Origin: Symbiodinium kawagutii
Taxonomy: Eukaryota; Sar; Dinophyceae; Suessiales; Symbiodiniaceae
Assembly (NCBI GenBank): GCA_009767595.1
Contig: VSDK01006506.1
Location: forward strand, 101,673 to 165,672
Length of the DNA: 64,000 nucleotides
Direction: 5' to 3'
The notes beneath the pieces are model-generated. The model had not been told where the DNA came from, did no database searches, and saw nothing but the letters and a program-made list of their open reading frames with translations. Below, piece after piece: positions 19,399 through 31,040 of this stretch. Position 1 is the stretch's first letter, and each line of letters begins with the position of its first letter. The translations under genes were made by a program, and so were the position numbers.

Positions 19399-19571
19399 CG
19401 GTTAGCAATTCCTGGTCTTTTTCATCCATCGGTGCTGCCAGCTTTTTCCTTGGACAGCTGCTGGCATTTCGAAGCACCTTTTGGAGCTACCAGGTTCGCT
19501 GCTACGGCGCCGTTAGCTACCCACTCGTGCCTTGGAGGAGAGAAAGTGGGGAAGGACGCTGCTACATTCAT
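19399..19571 (+). repeat. Internal repeat B1 (173 bp)
   Basis: Matches 19630-19802 base for base at an offset of 231. It starts 46 bases after the pol stop. Confidence 0.85.
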
Positions 19572-19590
19572 GCAAAGCATGAATTTGGCT

Positions 19591-19612
19591 GTGGCCGCAG
19601 CATCTTCAGCTG
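19591..19612 (+). repeat. Short repeat x', right copy (22 bp)
   Basis: Exact copy of 12063-12084, placed in the 58-bp spacer between B1 and B2. It is the signature expected of a split direct repeat used to rebuild the left end. Confidence 0.75.
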
Positions 19613-19629
19613 CCCGGCCCGATCCCCCC

Positions 19630-19802
19630 CGGTTAGCAATTCCTGGTCTTTTTCATCCATCGGTGCTGCCAGCTTTTTCCTTGGACAGCTGCTGGCATTT
19701 CGAAGCACCTTTTGGAGCTACCAGGTTCGCTGCTACGGCGCCGTTAGCTACCCACTCGTGCCTTGGAGGAGAGAAAGTGGGGAAGGACGCTGCTACATTC
19801 AT
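19630..19802 (+). repeat. Internal repeat B2 (173 bp)
   Basis: Second copy of B; its last two bases are shared with the start of A2 at 19801. Confidence 0.85.
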
Positions 19803-19908
19803 ATTTATTGAACGCCTTCCACACGGGGACTCCAACAAGGAGTTCGGTTCCCCAGGCTTTCGGTGACCCCGTGACTGCACTTGCGTCCCTGAGTTGCCGA
19901 GTAGAGGG
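19801..19908 (+). repeat. Terminal repeat A2 (108 bp)
   Basis: Identical to A1 (11955-12062). Identity ends at 19908, where the sequence passes to unrelated DNA; this is the right limit of the element. Confidence 0.85.
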
Positions 19909-20027
19909 CGCACAACATCACGTGACATCTGATCATCCGTGGTGTAGAGAGTAGGGGCAGATCCCGAAAGACGTTTGGGCATAGCACAAGTGCTGGCCAC
20001 ATTTGCTTAAAAGTTAAAAGTGATCAC

Positions 20028-20225
20028 ATGCCTTTCATTGCCCTTCAACCTCTTGTGTTGACCACTTGGCATCCGAAAAAGACACTGATCCACTGTGGGC
20101 CCACCCTCGCTGAGGAGAGCTTGAAGTTTTGCTTACGGAGCAGAGACGTGAAACTTGGTGAACCTTCGGCAAACAGCAAGGAGCATGCCTTTGACTTGGA
20201 GGAGTGGGATGAGTTGCTTCAGTGA
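20028..20225 (+). CDS. Possible small ORF or terminal exon, unrecognised
   Basis: ATG 20028 to TGA 20223-20225, 65 residues, with a plausible acidic C-terminus (EHAFDLEEWDELLQ). It lies 120 bp right of the retroelement and could be the far side of a gene the element entered, but nothing links it to the fragment at 11283-11770. Confidence 0.25.
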   Translation: MPFIALQPLVLTTWHPKKTLIHCGPTLAEESLKFCLRSRDVKLGEPSANSKEHAFDLEEWDELLQ

Positions 20226-20229
20226 GCTT

Positions 20230-20815
20230 CTGGCTGCGTTTTTGATTCTAAGGAAGCCCGAGTGAGTACTGGTCAGCGGGTTTGTGCTCAGTATGGCCAA
20301 GTTTATTGGTGATAGTTTTGTTTTGTTCGCTGCAAATATTATATACAGGTATGCCTCTATATTGGCGTTTGTGTAGTTATCTTCTTGTGATCTTCAAAGG
20401 TTTGAATGTTTCTTCGTGGGGGCCTTGAGTAGTATTTGCCTTTTGTCCTTCGCATGGCCATTGCTGCTACTACTACATCGTGTTCATCTTTCTTGTTGTT
20501 GCAGTTTTGACTGTTGTGATTGAGTTGATGGTCGTTGATATAGCTATTTCAATTGCTCAAATTGTGCCGAAGCAGTTGTGAATTTTTCGCTTCGCGTCAT
20601 TAGTCTTTATATGCATTTGCCATCCTCAGGTCATCTAATATGTCGTACCTACATATTGGTTTTTGATATGGGCATCACGGTCATCGAGATTAATTAAGAT
20701 CATAGTCATTCATAGTGGCTGAATCCAACAAATCCAATTACGATGATGTCTGCTTGAGATTGGAACAGGGGGTGGGAAAAAAGTGGCTTTGATTATTTCT
20801 TATTCCTGAATCAGG
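20230..20815. other. AT-rich DNA without supported gene
   Basis: T-rich, low-quality frames on both strands; no repeat or RNA gene recognised. Confidence 0.4.
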
Positions 20816-21033
20816 TTTACCTGTCCAGGGTTCTTACTCCTCTGAGAGGGGTGCATGCTTGGCACGCATGATTTTGCTGCTTGCCTCTGAAAGGGGTGCC
20901 TTGGAACCCACTTGTCTCCCACTTGTCTACCACTCGTCTCCTAGTTGCTGCCTTGGAACCAATGATGCCGAAAGGTCTCCCACTTTTTGCCTCCCACGTG
21001 TCTTCCATTTGTTGTGTCCCACGCCCGGGGGTC

Positions 21034-21037
21034 GTCG

Positions 21038-21076
<39 letters not shown>

Positions 21077-21102
21077 ACATCATTATTAACATCATCATGA
21101 CG
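21034..21102. repeat. (ATC)n / (GAT)n microsatellite
   Basis: A near-pure run of ATC triplets with a few ATT/AAC interruptions at its right end. On the minus strand it creates a poly-Asp ORF, on the plus strand poly-His or poly-Ile; none is taken as coding. Confidence 0.85.
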
Positions 21103-21519
21103 AGAAGCCATCCTTCTTGTCGGATAATTGCTCGCCTCCTTGTTATTAGGATTGTTGCTGTTCGCGGTGTTATCCAGAAGATCTTGGCGACCATTCCTTC
21201 TCTGGTCTTGCAGCAGCGATAGGAGGACGAGTTGGTGGAAGAGGTACTGCACGTGACGGTCAAAGATGCGCCTCCCAACACGTTGGGGGTTGAGATCATT
21301 CTGAACCTTTGTCAGCACCTCATTGGAAGCCATTGCTTTGGATGATAGGGTCACACGTGCTGTGTCAGCTGACTGATTCAATGGATCAATGGTTTGGACG
21401 GTCTGCGAAACTCCGGCAGAAACTAGCAGCTATCCGCCAAATCACTCCAACAAACTGTTATTTTAGCTGCTTGGTAGCTTCTTGCCCGCCAGCATTAGTT
21501 ATGATTTGTCAATAGCCAT

Positions 21520-21830
21520 CACTTACTTGCCACCATACAGCATCACTAAGCATCCTTAAGCATCTTGAATCATGATCCATCATCACTAAGCATCATGAAC
21601 TGTCATTATGCATCATCCTCATTCGCCGTCANNNNNNNNNNTTTCCCTAGCTTATAGTCATCATGAACCATCATAAACAATCATCGAATCACCATGAACT
21701 ATTATCAATAACTCACATTAAGGATCATCAATCACTAGCATACACAATCATTCGCCACTTTTAACAATCACGAACCACCATGAGCCATCGTGAGTCACCC
21801 TCAGCAGTTAGCACCCTCAACCCATCATCA
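21520..21830. repeat. Low-complexity ATCATGAACC-type field with assembly gap
   Basis: About 300 bp built of degenerate CATCATGAACCATCA-like words, with ten Ns at 21632-21641. A similar field occurs at 44270-44620, also next to an N-run, so this repeat class probably breaks assembly. Confidence 0.6.
21632..21641. other. Assembly gap (10 N)
   Basis: Ten consecutive Ns. The true gap length is unknown. Confidence 0.95.
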
Positions 21831-21954
21831 TTTCCCGATCTGAGGAGGACCTCACGTCGAGATCTACGGATCACTGGTGCTGCTGCATCCAGAGCTGTAG
21901 CATCATCCACCGTGGAAAGGTGCGCCTGCGATTTGGGCGAGGCTTCACTGATGG

Positions 21955-22105
21955 TACCACCAGTGGTTCTAGCTACTGCCAGTGGCTACTGCCAATGGTC
22001 ACTGCCGGTGGTCACTACCACTGGTCACCAGCAGTTACTACCAGTGGTACTTGGTGATATTTGGCGATGCTTCACTGACTTCCAGTGGCTACTACCAGTA
22101 GGACC
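21955..22105. repeat. Degenerate CCAGTGGYYACTACCA minisatellite
   Basis: Imperfect tandem copies of a partly palindromic word (CCAGTGG / CCACTGG separated by TACTAC or TACTGC), visible directly. Confidence 0.6.
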
Positions 22106-22433
22106 TTCACTTATCCATTGGGCCAGACCTTTGGATGGACAGTAGGACCTTCACTGCCCCAGTTCGGCCAGGAAGTCTGTGAAAGCGCCTGAGGGGCAGC
22201 AGATCAGCAGCCTCCTCTTCCAGCAGCATGATCTTGTGGGATTCCGGCACCAAAGGCGACATGTTGGGGGATTCAACGACGTGTAGGTAGCCGTTTCTTC
22301 CAAGTATCCTTTGAGTCTGCAGGGGTTTGTTTGGCATTTTTCGCCTTGTGGATTCTTTTCATCACCTTGTTGGTATCCATTCTTTTAAATTCATGTTTTG
22401 GGAGTTCGTTTCGTCACCTTGTTGATGCATCAG

Positions 22434-22529
22434 GTCCGTCCCGAAGTACATCAAGCGGCGGCAAAAGAGGCTGAGAGCGAAAAAATCTGAGAGCGCTGAC
22501 AGGACCTCCAAGAAGCCTCGGGTCCAATG
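22434..22529 (+). CDS. Possible basic terminal exon
   Basis: A short frame after a CAG acceptor reads a strongly basic tail, YIKRRQKRLRAKKSESADRT then SKKPRVQ, to a TGA near 22529. It looks like the end of a nuclear protein. Nothing upstream is a convincing partner. Confidence 0.2.
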
Positions 22530-22554
22530 AGGCCCAGCCGTTGCTTGTTTTGCC

Positions 22555-23085
22555 ATGTCAGGTGCTGTTGTCGTAGTTGGATTTGTCCAAAATTCAAAGC
22601 CATCGTTAGTAGGGAAAGCACAAGTGACTTGGGGGTACACCATAGAATTGGACAAAGCCAGTTGTCAAGAAAATTGTCGCTTGCTGAAACTCGTTTTTCG
22701 CTTCCGCTTCGACGGATCCGAAGACCTTCGGTTCGCAGATCCACCTGTACCCTCTGGTAAGGTGGCACCTTGCAGGCTGCAAGATCGCCGTTTCCACAAG
22801 AGTTACGTCCCAGCCGCGGAAGCATCGTCTCTTTTGGGGGACCACCATACACACCATGTTCCGGACATCTCCATGTTCGACATGGTGATCTTATCGGAGG
22901 GTTTTCCTAGCCTCGAAGCTGTCGATCTGGGCCGATTCGTGCGGCTCCAAAAAGGATGGCGGACGGCAACACGCCCACTTTCAGTTTTTCAGTGTGGAAT
23001 TTGGATGTCTTCAGGTGGACCTGCTTGCATTGAGGGTGCATCAATACTGACGGTCATTTACCACTTGGGGGCTGATCTTGGATGA
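22555..23085 (+). CDS. Unrecognised ORF, doubtful
   Basis: A 176-codon open frame (first ATG 22555) with mixed composition and a hydrophobic start. Parts read well (SMFDMVILSEGFPSLEAVDL), other parts do not. It may contain an exon, but no domain or boundary supports it. Confidence 0.2.
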   Translation: MSGAVVVVGFVQNSKPSLVGKAQVTWGYTIELDKASCQENCRLLKLVFRFRFDGSEDLRFADPPVPSGKVAPCRLQDRRFHKSYVPAAEASSLLGDHHTHHVPDISMFDMVILSEGFPSLEAVDLGRFVRLQKGWRTATRPLSVFQCGIWMSSGGPACIEGASILTVIYHLGADLG

Positions 23086-23104
23086 TCTTGGTGCCAAGGA
23101 TTCC

Positions 23105-23185
23105 AGTAAACAAAAGTTTCTTTAGCTTGCTATAGGTTTCCATAAGTTTCTATGGGTTTCTATAGGTTTCCATAAGTTTCCATGG
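23105..23185. repeat. Short minisatellite of GTTTCYATARG words
   Basis: Seven or so copies of a 10-11-bp word (variants of GTTTCCATAA and GTTTCTATGG) in direct tandem order. Confidence 0.7.
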
Positions 23186-23764
23186 CCGGGATTCGTCACC
23201 TTCAAGGATAGTCAAACTCATGGGGTTCGCATTGGCCGCCCGAGGCGTGAACCCGGGAGACCCCGAGCCGAGCTTCGGTCAAGGCAGAGTGCGAACGAAC
23301 TGTGGGAAGTGACGAACTGTGGGAAGTGAATGGTTTACCATGATGAATGAGGGCGAGTTCTGGTTGCTGGCTTGCTATGGTTTTACTATGGTGAATGATG
23401 GTCGGCACGGAAGGCTGCTTGAAGGTGTCCTCCATTGCCAGGGCAGCATTGTGGCGCTTCTGCGTGATTTGTCGTCTGATCCATGGCTCAATGAGTCCCA
23501 GTAGCTGCGAAAGATGCAGACGTTCTTTCGATCCCCCGTGCACACCGGGCTGCCACACACGCACACTTTCACATAGACAACATGATGACAGACACAATAT
23601 GAATCAACCATCCAAACAGCAACACATAGATACTTCACACGTCTCTGCATTCGGGTTCATGCTGATTTTTTAGAGGGGATGCAGTACATGAGCTATATCA
23701 GTTACCTTCTCTTTGAGATCTCTGAGCAGAGAAGAAGCTTGCTTCAACACAGCCTTTGGTCGCA

Positions 23765-26700
23765 ATGGCCAGCAAGGCGGTGGATGACTTGGAGGCCAGG
23801 AAGGCCAAATGGGAAGAGGCAGGGCGACCTCTTTTCACGCGCATGTGGACCTACAAAGAGCTGAAAGAGATGGAGGCGAAGCCTGGATTTGCCAAGCCGG
23901 GCAGTCGTCCCAATGCGCATCTGGAGACACCGAAGAATTGGCCCAAAGACACCAAGATCGACCCGAAACAATGGGTTCTTTGGCTTCCAGAGGGTTGGAA
24001 GCAAGGCTTGCGGACACACGAGGTGAGCCGCAAAGTGCTACAATGCTACTTCAGCCCCGAAGGCAAGAGATTCTGGCACAAAGGCGACATCGAAAAGTTC
24101 CTGGGTCGGAGCCTTCCCAATGGAAAAAAGGCCCCGAAGGAAAAGACCGAAGATGAGAGTTACACAGCCCGTACAAGGTATGTCACCGATGACGATGCGT
24201 TCCCCACTTGGCCTGACGTTGATTGGCTTCCCAAAGACTGGAAAATTGGATTCCGCCAAACGAATGAGCATCTACACAAAATCTTTATCCCTCCCAACCA
24301 GGACAGCTTTATCATTTCTAGTCATTCGCCAGCCAAAAGGGTCTTCAGCCCAGATAAGCTTCGGTGTGTTCCGGTTCAGCTCCCAAGTCCAGGTTCCAGA
24401 TAGTTCTGGCAGGTTCTGGTGCAGTAGGCAGATCAAGGTTCCGGAAGGCTCCGGCAAGTTCCGCTGCAGTTTTTGCTGGGTGGTTGAGGCGCAAGTTCCT
24501 AGAGGAAGGTCGGGGAAAGTTCCAGGAGGTTGTGGCACAATAAGCTGACGTAGATCTCCAACAGCGATTGGTGTGATAAGATTCTGTGTTCCTTGGCAAA
24601 GCAGTTCGCCATTACTGACTGGAACAAGCAAAGTATTAAGGTATTCACGTTGCCCTACATAAATTTACATAGCCATACTATAGGCTACTGTGAGGATTGA
24701 TTTCGTAGAGAGATTACTCTCCATTGAGTTGTGGCTTCTGGTGTGCATTCTGTCAAACCGCGTGCGCATAGAGACAGTCAACTAACTTGACCACGGTACA
24801 CCTCCCCATTGACTCATGCGCACCTTTAACTTGAGGTTCTCCCATAGATTTGCCAGCAGCTGCGTTTGTCACCAGTGACTGTTCATCAAAGCAGTCCACT
24901 GAATGGCTTTGAGCTGCGCAGACATTTGTTTGTCGGCAGCTATGCGGTTCGGAGTCTCGTGGATCTTTCTGCTATCACAATGCTGCTATAAGAAAATGTT
25001 TGGATTTGTTTCATGCGAATGTCTTCAAAAGGGAATCAGGCTTGTCGGTGATCCACAAGTGATTGGACAACAAGAGCTTTGCTTCACACCGATCACTGAG
25101 CGCCAAAAAACGTTGGCCACGTGTAGCAACTTGAAAATTGCAGTGGTTTAACATTGTTTTTTTCTTGGAACTGACAACCTGGATAGCTGCTGCATGTTGC
25201 TGCGACTGGCCATGGTGGATATTCCGGAAAAATCTAACACATTTCATTTGCAGTTGCACCTCAGCCAGCCCTGCAACCCTGGTTTGACCAATACTCTGGT
25301 GCCTCTTCTTTCGCTGAGGTTTCCGGACCTCGGTTCCCACAACTGATTCCCCTGCCGGGTTCCCGAAACCTTCGGTTCCCGAAATCCTGGTTCCCGGAAC
25401 CTTGCGTTCCCCGCAACCCTGGGTTCCCGGAACTTTGCTTCCTGGAACCCCGGTTAGGCGGTCCAGCAGTGCCCCGGGTCACCCCGAACGCTATGTGGGC
25501 TGAGGCCCCCAAGCATGCTGGCGAAGATCTGTGAAATCTATTAAACTGGAACGTCCCTGCTGTTGGGGATGTACTGAAGCTTCTGTTCTCGTCTCAGATT
25601 TTTCCCCAACAGCGTAAGCTTATGGGGTCTTCAGCCCAACTAAGCTCCGGTGTGAGCCGGTGCAGCTTCCAGGCTCAAGTTCCGGAGGTTCCGGGAGGTT
25701 TCGGAAGGTTCTGGGGAGGGTTCCGGAGGGTTCCGGGATATGTGGCGCAGATGGTAGACCAAGTTCCGGAAGGTTCGGGAGGGTTCCGGAAGGGTTCGTG
25801 CAGATGTAAGGCAAGGCTCCGGAAAGTTCAGGTTTCGGAGGTTCCGAAAAGTTTTAGGGAGTTCCGGTGCAGTTGCCAGGCAAGGTTCTGGAAAGTTTAG
25901 GAATGTTCTGAAAGTAAAACATGAGATTGCAGAAGCAGCCTGGGCGATATCTACACAAACTCAATGAATGCTTCTTAGACATGCCATTGTGACCATGCTT
26001 CAGATTTCATTCTTACATCACAATGCGCTGCAAGAAAACACGCGGAATCATTCAGATCTGTGGCTCTTATTTTAGTGGCTTTTTACTTTTGGATACGAGA
26101 GCGCCAGCGAGACCCGGGTGCAGGACCACGGCTTTTGTTACAACAAGTCCACTGCGCTGGAGTACATCCACAGCAACGGCGCCAAGCCTCTAACCCCTTT
26201 CGACACTTCCAAGGCGATGCCTGCGGTGGCTGCTGGCAGGCGCAAGCGCCCCAAGTCGGCATCAGTAGCCCGGCGGCGATACAAGTTCGCCAAAGCGGAG
26301 GATTACGAAGAGGCCAGACAGGCAAAAGTTGTCCCAGAGCCACTTCCTTCAACCTCCTTCACCTTCCTTGATATTCCTTCACTTGGCTTTCCTGGGTTCT
26401 GGTGAACTTGGGAGGTGTTGATACAGCCATTCTAGGAAGGGTTGAACTTTGGAAGCTCGGATGGGTTCCGGGAAGGCTTCCTGTGCCAACCTGGGAACGC
26501 TCCAAGTTGTTATCGGGGTAGCCTGTTGTAGATGGCTTTACGGGGAGCTGCTGGGGATCTCACTTGGATTTTTCTACCCTTTTTCGATCCTTTTCCTCTC
26601 TTAATTCTTGCGTGGATTGTATCAATACTCGTATGTACAAATTGACCTTCATGGCCATAACCCATCTCTGGCCCAGACAGGGGAGTTTTCAGAGGTTTCA

Positions 26701-29700
26701 AAAAGCCACGGGAAGTAGTTGCTCAAGATTTGCGTGGAGACGGGAGACAGCTTCATATTTCCGTCCATTTTGAGGAACAATTTGCGATGTGAGCTGCCAT
26801 TCTGTTCACATTCTGCTGACTGCTCTAGGGAACTTGTACATGATCTGCTGCAAAGCCATCAGTTCTCTCAGGTGAGGAATTTCAAGGTCTTCGAAATGCC
26901 GCTGAACCAATCAGATCGCAAGGCTGCTGCCATTGACGACCTCGAGCAATACAACAACACCAGACAGGCGGGTTGGGCCGGGAGGCAGGTCCAATTCTGG
27001 AAGTTTCCTCAAGCAGTGATTCGTAAACAGCTCAACACATCCCATCTAAAGACTCATCTAGACACACCACTCATAGTTCTTCATGCACCCTGATCCATGA
27101 CCCACCCATACCCCTGTTGACTCCATAGTTTTTCCATCCACGTTCTGACCCATGGAGAACACAAACGTTCACGGGGCACTTGAGGAGCTCTACGAGGCTT
27201 TGGTGGCCAGTGGCTTCAAGGAGCCGACGTTGGTCTTGGTCAGCTTTTTCAAGCACAAGAAAGGCACCTTGAAAGCCGAAGAGTAGTCGCTGTAGCCGCC
27301 GCTGCGGCACGGGGCAAAGTTCGTGGCCATTGGTTTGGTGAAATGAGGTGATACCCAGCCTTGGGAGAGGGGACGCCGCTACCCAGCCTTTTCGATTAGT
27401 GCGTACCGACTTTGCAAGTTTCTGATGCTTTGCATGCCCTCACTTGCTTTCTGAAACTGTAGCTGCTTTTGCCGGACTTTCGAAACGGTGGAGTGGCATA
27501 GAGTGGCTAGTTTCAGTAGTGGGGCACAGGTGCCCAAGTGGCTGAAATCTTGGTTGGTCCAGCTGGGCTGGGCAAGGTTGTACCTGCTTGGCGCTTGCGG
27601 CTTAAAGTTCATAGGCCCGAAGTCCATGCTGGGAGAAACGCTTCCCCGATGGGCGGCAACCCCTGACCTGTCTTAGCTTCATCTAGCTAGGCTGCCAACT
27701 TTGTTTTTGACAGCGTTTTCATGTCATTAGAAAGTTGTGTTTTCTGGCATTTTGTGGTGTAATTAAAACGTCGCTGCGTGAACGCAGGTTGCGTAAAAGC
27801 GTCTCTCTGCGAAAGCTTCCAAGCCAGTGAGCGCATTGTATGTAGAAGTCGTGCAAGGGCGAGTTGTGCAAAAGCTCAGCCCCAGTGTGACAGCTTCGTT
27901 GTGCACGTACAGGCTTTGCCATGTAAGAGCTGGGCTGTGTCTACACGGTTGTCTTAAGAGTTTGAGGTTGAAGGCACATTTATTGGGGGAACACCACCAA
28001 TACACTACCTACGAAAGAGCTTCGCGGTGAAAAATCTGAATTGTGTCGGCGCTTGGACCGCGTCGCGTCGCCAATCCACATAATGCACTATCCTGCAAGC
28101 ACAAGTTGTGTCAAAGCGTTTCACTTGCTGCATTGTCTAAACAAAAGTGGGGTGGGATCTGTGCTGTGTACAGGAAGAGTTGTGCAAACCAATGCGTCGC
28201 CCACTTTAAGAACAGTAAAACACAGATGAAATCACAGTAGCCGCATTCGCAGTTGCTTCATAAACTGAGGGGAAAGAAGTGGACCGGAGGAAAGAGAAGA
28301 CAGTAAGATCTCAAGGAGAGAATCGAAGATACGGAAATCGTAGCAAGACTTGCTTGCCAAGCTCACAACTACAAACTGTGGCTACAACTTCATCTGAGGC
28401 AAACGATAAAAAGAAGCATTTCTTAGTTTGGCACTCATAGGGCACACCGAACTAGCTCATTCTGGGCAGGTGGTTGAAGCCAGCACAGGCACGGTAAGAT
28501 TCATCTTCAAATCAACAACCACCGCACCAAACAGCTCTCTGCAGCTCATGAACTCTTCCAAGAGCCCATCAAGAACTGTGAACAACCAGCAGTAGTGATT
28601 GGAAACGGTCAATCTAAAATGGCTACTCCTAGTAGTAGTGATTAATAAATACCCAACGCTATCGATTGATAGAGTCGTTTGTGAGGATTCTCCTCGAAGC
28701 TGCCAGGGTGACTTGGGCCACGTGATCAAGAACATACAGCAAAGGCAATCCCAAACACAGCTGAGACGGACCATCATCTGAAGAGTCGAAAGCCATTCCA
28801 AGTAGCCACTAGATGCCATTAGTAGCCACCATAGACCATTCTGATTGAACATCAATACGCGTCAAAAACCGTTTAATCAACCATGATGAATCATCACTGT
28901 TGGTACTAACCGGGACCGTTTTCACCAGGCAAGGAACTTCCGCCAAAGCCCAAGATCGCTGAGAAGATGATGGGAATGTGGTACCAGAGGCCTGCACGGT
29001 TCAATGACAAAGTGGTGTACCAAAAGCTTGGCTTCAGCGAACGACTTGGAGAGAAGAAACTCTATTGCTCCAAGATGCACATCTTTTGGAGCAAGGCAGC
29101 TGGGGTAGGGATGGTGTGGCACGTGGAGGTTCAAGTGTGCATTCTGTGCATTTGGGAAGAGATACAAATGATATGTGTACATTTGCCCTGGGGACATGTG
29201 GATAGACGGGCGTGTGTACTCGAACAAAATACCCACATAATTGCCAACATACCTGGATCCCGACATATATGGACGCATTCGTACTCATGCATAAGAAAAA
29301 TGTACCGGGCATATGCACTTTAATGCATTTGCATATGCAAAGACCAGGCATTTTTTTCATGCATGTGTACATGCCCATGTGCACGCACAATTGTGAATGT
29401 ACATGTGCTTGTGGATTTGCAAACGGGTGTAGGTGCATAAATCTGCACCGTAGGTCGAAAGGTCGAAAGGAATATGTGTTTGTCATAGTGTGCAGATACG
29501 TATGTCGAGATAGCATGGTCTTTATGTACGTGTGTATGTGTCTTACATGGGTGTTAAAGAGCAGGGTCCCCGCAGGGGTCGGGGCTTCAAGGAATACAAA
29601 TGCTGGAAAATGGGCGCTCTCAATGATGACTTCGCGGGATTCTTGAGATGCGATGAAGATGTGGAGCGGCCCTTTGAGACCACGAAACGTTGGAAAGTTG

Positions 29701-29726
29701 TGAAGCAGCAACTGTGCAATGCTTGA
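23765..29726 (+). CDS. MBD-like gene copy 1 (two MBD-like modules), six-exon model
   Basis: Exons: 23765-24301, 26124-26321, 26872-26967, about 27152-27286, 28934-29095, 29592-29726 (TGA). All but the fourth end in phase 0. Exon 1 gives an MBD-like module (LWLPEGWKQGLRTHEV, then CYFSPEGKRFWHKGDIEKFL), matching the 'LPxGW...Y..P.G..F.s...l..yl' pattern of methyl-CpG-binding domains; a second module spans exons 1-2 (WLPKDWKIGFRQ, then DHGFCYNKSTALEYIHSNG). The C-terminal exons form a Trp/Tyr-rich module (MWYQRPARFNDKVVYQKLGF; HIFWSK joined to EYKCWKMGALNDDF). Introns start GA (24302), GC (26322), GC (26968) and GC (29096). A nuclear methyl-DNA reader is the inferred role; key Arg contacts cannot be checked by eye. 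The boundary of exon 4 is unresolved. Intron 1 is 1.8 kb, against 98 bp in copies 2 and 3. Confidence 0.6.
24370..25910. repeat. GGTTCCGGAA-type minisatellite clusters in intron 1 of copy 1
   Basis: Three clusters (24370-24530, 25340-25460, 25625-25910) of imperfect GGTTCCGGAAGGTTC / CCCGGAACC words. TTCCGGAA is self-complementary, so both strands carry the same word. The flanking copies of this intron lack the block altogether. Confidence 0.65.
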
Positions 29727-30500
29727 GAGCTGAACTTAGCGTCTCCGTGCACGGCTGGGGAGTGCCGAGAAAAAAGGTGTGACCAGCTCTGCAGGAATGG
29801 GGAGGCCTTACCCAGGGCAGGTCAGTAGTTTCCGAACGAAGGTCCAAAGGTGCGTCGGATTTTCACACAACTCCACCATGCAAGGTGAGTTGGTCTGCAC
29901 ATGTTTCCACAAGTCCGCTGCGACTTGTCACTTTGCAGAGCGTGTTGGTCCTCTGGCGTCAGGCTTTGGGCTGGCAGAGGTGCCGCGAGCGATTTTCTGC
30001 TAATCTGGAAAGGGAAAAACCATCCAGTCGTAGCCTGTCCGGATGTGGATTTCCGGCTAGCTGGGTTAACCAAGGACAGCACACATTCAACGAATGCAGG
30101 TGGCATGGACCATGAGACAGTGTAAGATGTCAGATGTCATAAGCACACCTGGGAGACAGTGTCCCACATTGCTTTGAACCAGTATATTTGGCCATTGCAG
30201 AAGCACTGGTCGCTTCCTTGATTTCTAACTGCATTAATTGAGTTGTTCATGAATGCGTGTGAGATTATGTCAGGTATGTTGAAATATGTGACCATGTCAT
30301 AGACTGTAGATGTAGGGGCACATTTACTGCACACAGAAATCAATAGAATATCAGTAGATACAGACAGGATCAGACAGGTAGGACTAGATCAGATCGGATT
30401 AGAATAGCTTAAATTAGATTAGATTAGATTAGATTGGAATAGATGGATCGATAGATTGATAGCACAATAGCACAGCAGCATGCTCTTGGTAGCAAGGATG
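27120..30500 (+). repeat. Large direct duplication, left partner (3' half of MBD-like copy 1 plus downstream DNA)
   Basis: Nearly identical to about 32460-35950, including introns and non-coding DNA past the gene. Visible differences include an insertion/deletion of about 85 bp (present at 33803-33888, absent near 28466) and about 30 bp more in copy 2 near 34530. Confidence 0.85.
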
Positions 30501-31040
30501 CCAAACAAATCCCAAGTGACAGTGCAGTTCGGTCAGGGGTACACTGAAATCCAAACAGCTGATCCAGCATGTGTGGAGTTGTACCGGGTGTCCGCCATTC
30601 CCAAGCTAAATGATGGCTAGTTTTGCTTAAATGATGTCAAATCATTGTCTACTAGTGATGGTTGCTTAGTCCAATGGCTTTCTGTGGGATCCATTGCAAG
30701 GGCAGGGATGTGGGGCTCCTTCTGCGTGAATTGTTTTGCTTTTGATCCATGGCATGACAAGTCCAAGTTACGAAAGATGCAGATGGTCCTTTGGTCCCTC
30801 ATGCACACCGAGCTGTCACACACGCACACTTCCACATAGACAAAGTGATGACAGAGACCACATGAAACAACCATCCAAACAGCAACACATAGATACTTCA
30901 CACATCTGCGCGTTCGGGTTCATGGTGTTCATGCTATTTGTTTTTAGATCGGTTACATTGGGGTACCGTATCAGCTATGTTCATGAGACTTCTGAGAGGC
31001 TTGCTTCAACACAAGCAGTTCCTTGCTGATCCTTGCTGCC
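29727..31040. other. Spacer between MBD-like copies 1 and 2
   Basis: No gene seen. A short (TTAGA)n tract at about 30409-30436 is longer here than in the matching spacer after copy 2. From about 30640 on, the DNA matches the region upstream of copy 3. Confidence 0.5.

Larger units (their letters stand above)
11955..19908 (+). mobile_element. DIRS/Ngaro-like tyrosine-recombinase retroelement
   Basis: A 7954-bp element bounded by identical 108-bp direct repeats. It encodes, in order, a small membrane ORF, gag-like ORFs, and a pol with reverse transcriptase, RNase H, a methyltransferase-like domain and a tyrosine recombinase; there is no DDE integrase and no aspartic protease. RT-RH-MT-YR is the known order of DIRS elements, whereas split direct repeats are typical of Ngaro/PAT-type relatives. 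Internal order of repeats is A1-x-ORFs-B1-x'-B2-A2. No target-site duplication is evident, as expected for integration by a tyrosine recombinase. The identical A copies and identical B copies, with pol open over about 4.8 kb, point to recent activity; one in-frame TAG (12489) and one doubtful frame join near 13500 may have disabled this copy. Confidence 0.85.

Noticed and set aside
20941-21381. Minus-strand ORF of 146 codons with a poly-Asp run
   Set aside because: The poly-Asp run is the (GAT)n microsatellite read in frame. The N-terminal part looks slightly protein-like, but no start, boundary or domain supports it.
29200-29700. ORFs rich in His, Met and Cys on both strands in intron 5 of copies 1 and 2
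   Set aside because: They come from ATGTACATG/GCATATGCA-type low-complexity words; both copies show the same indels without regard to frame.
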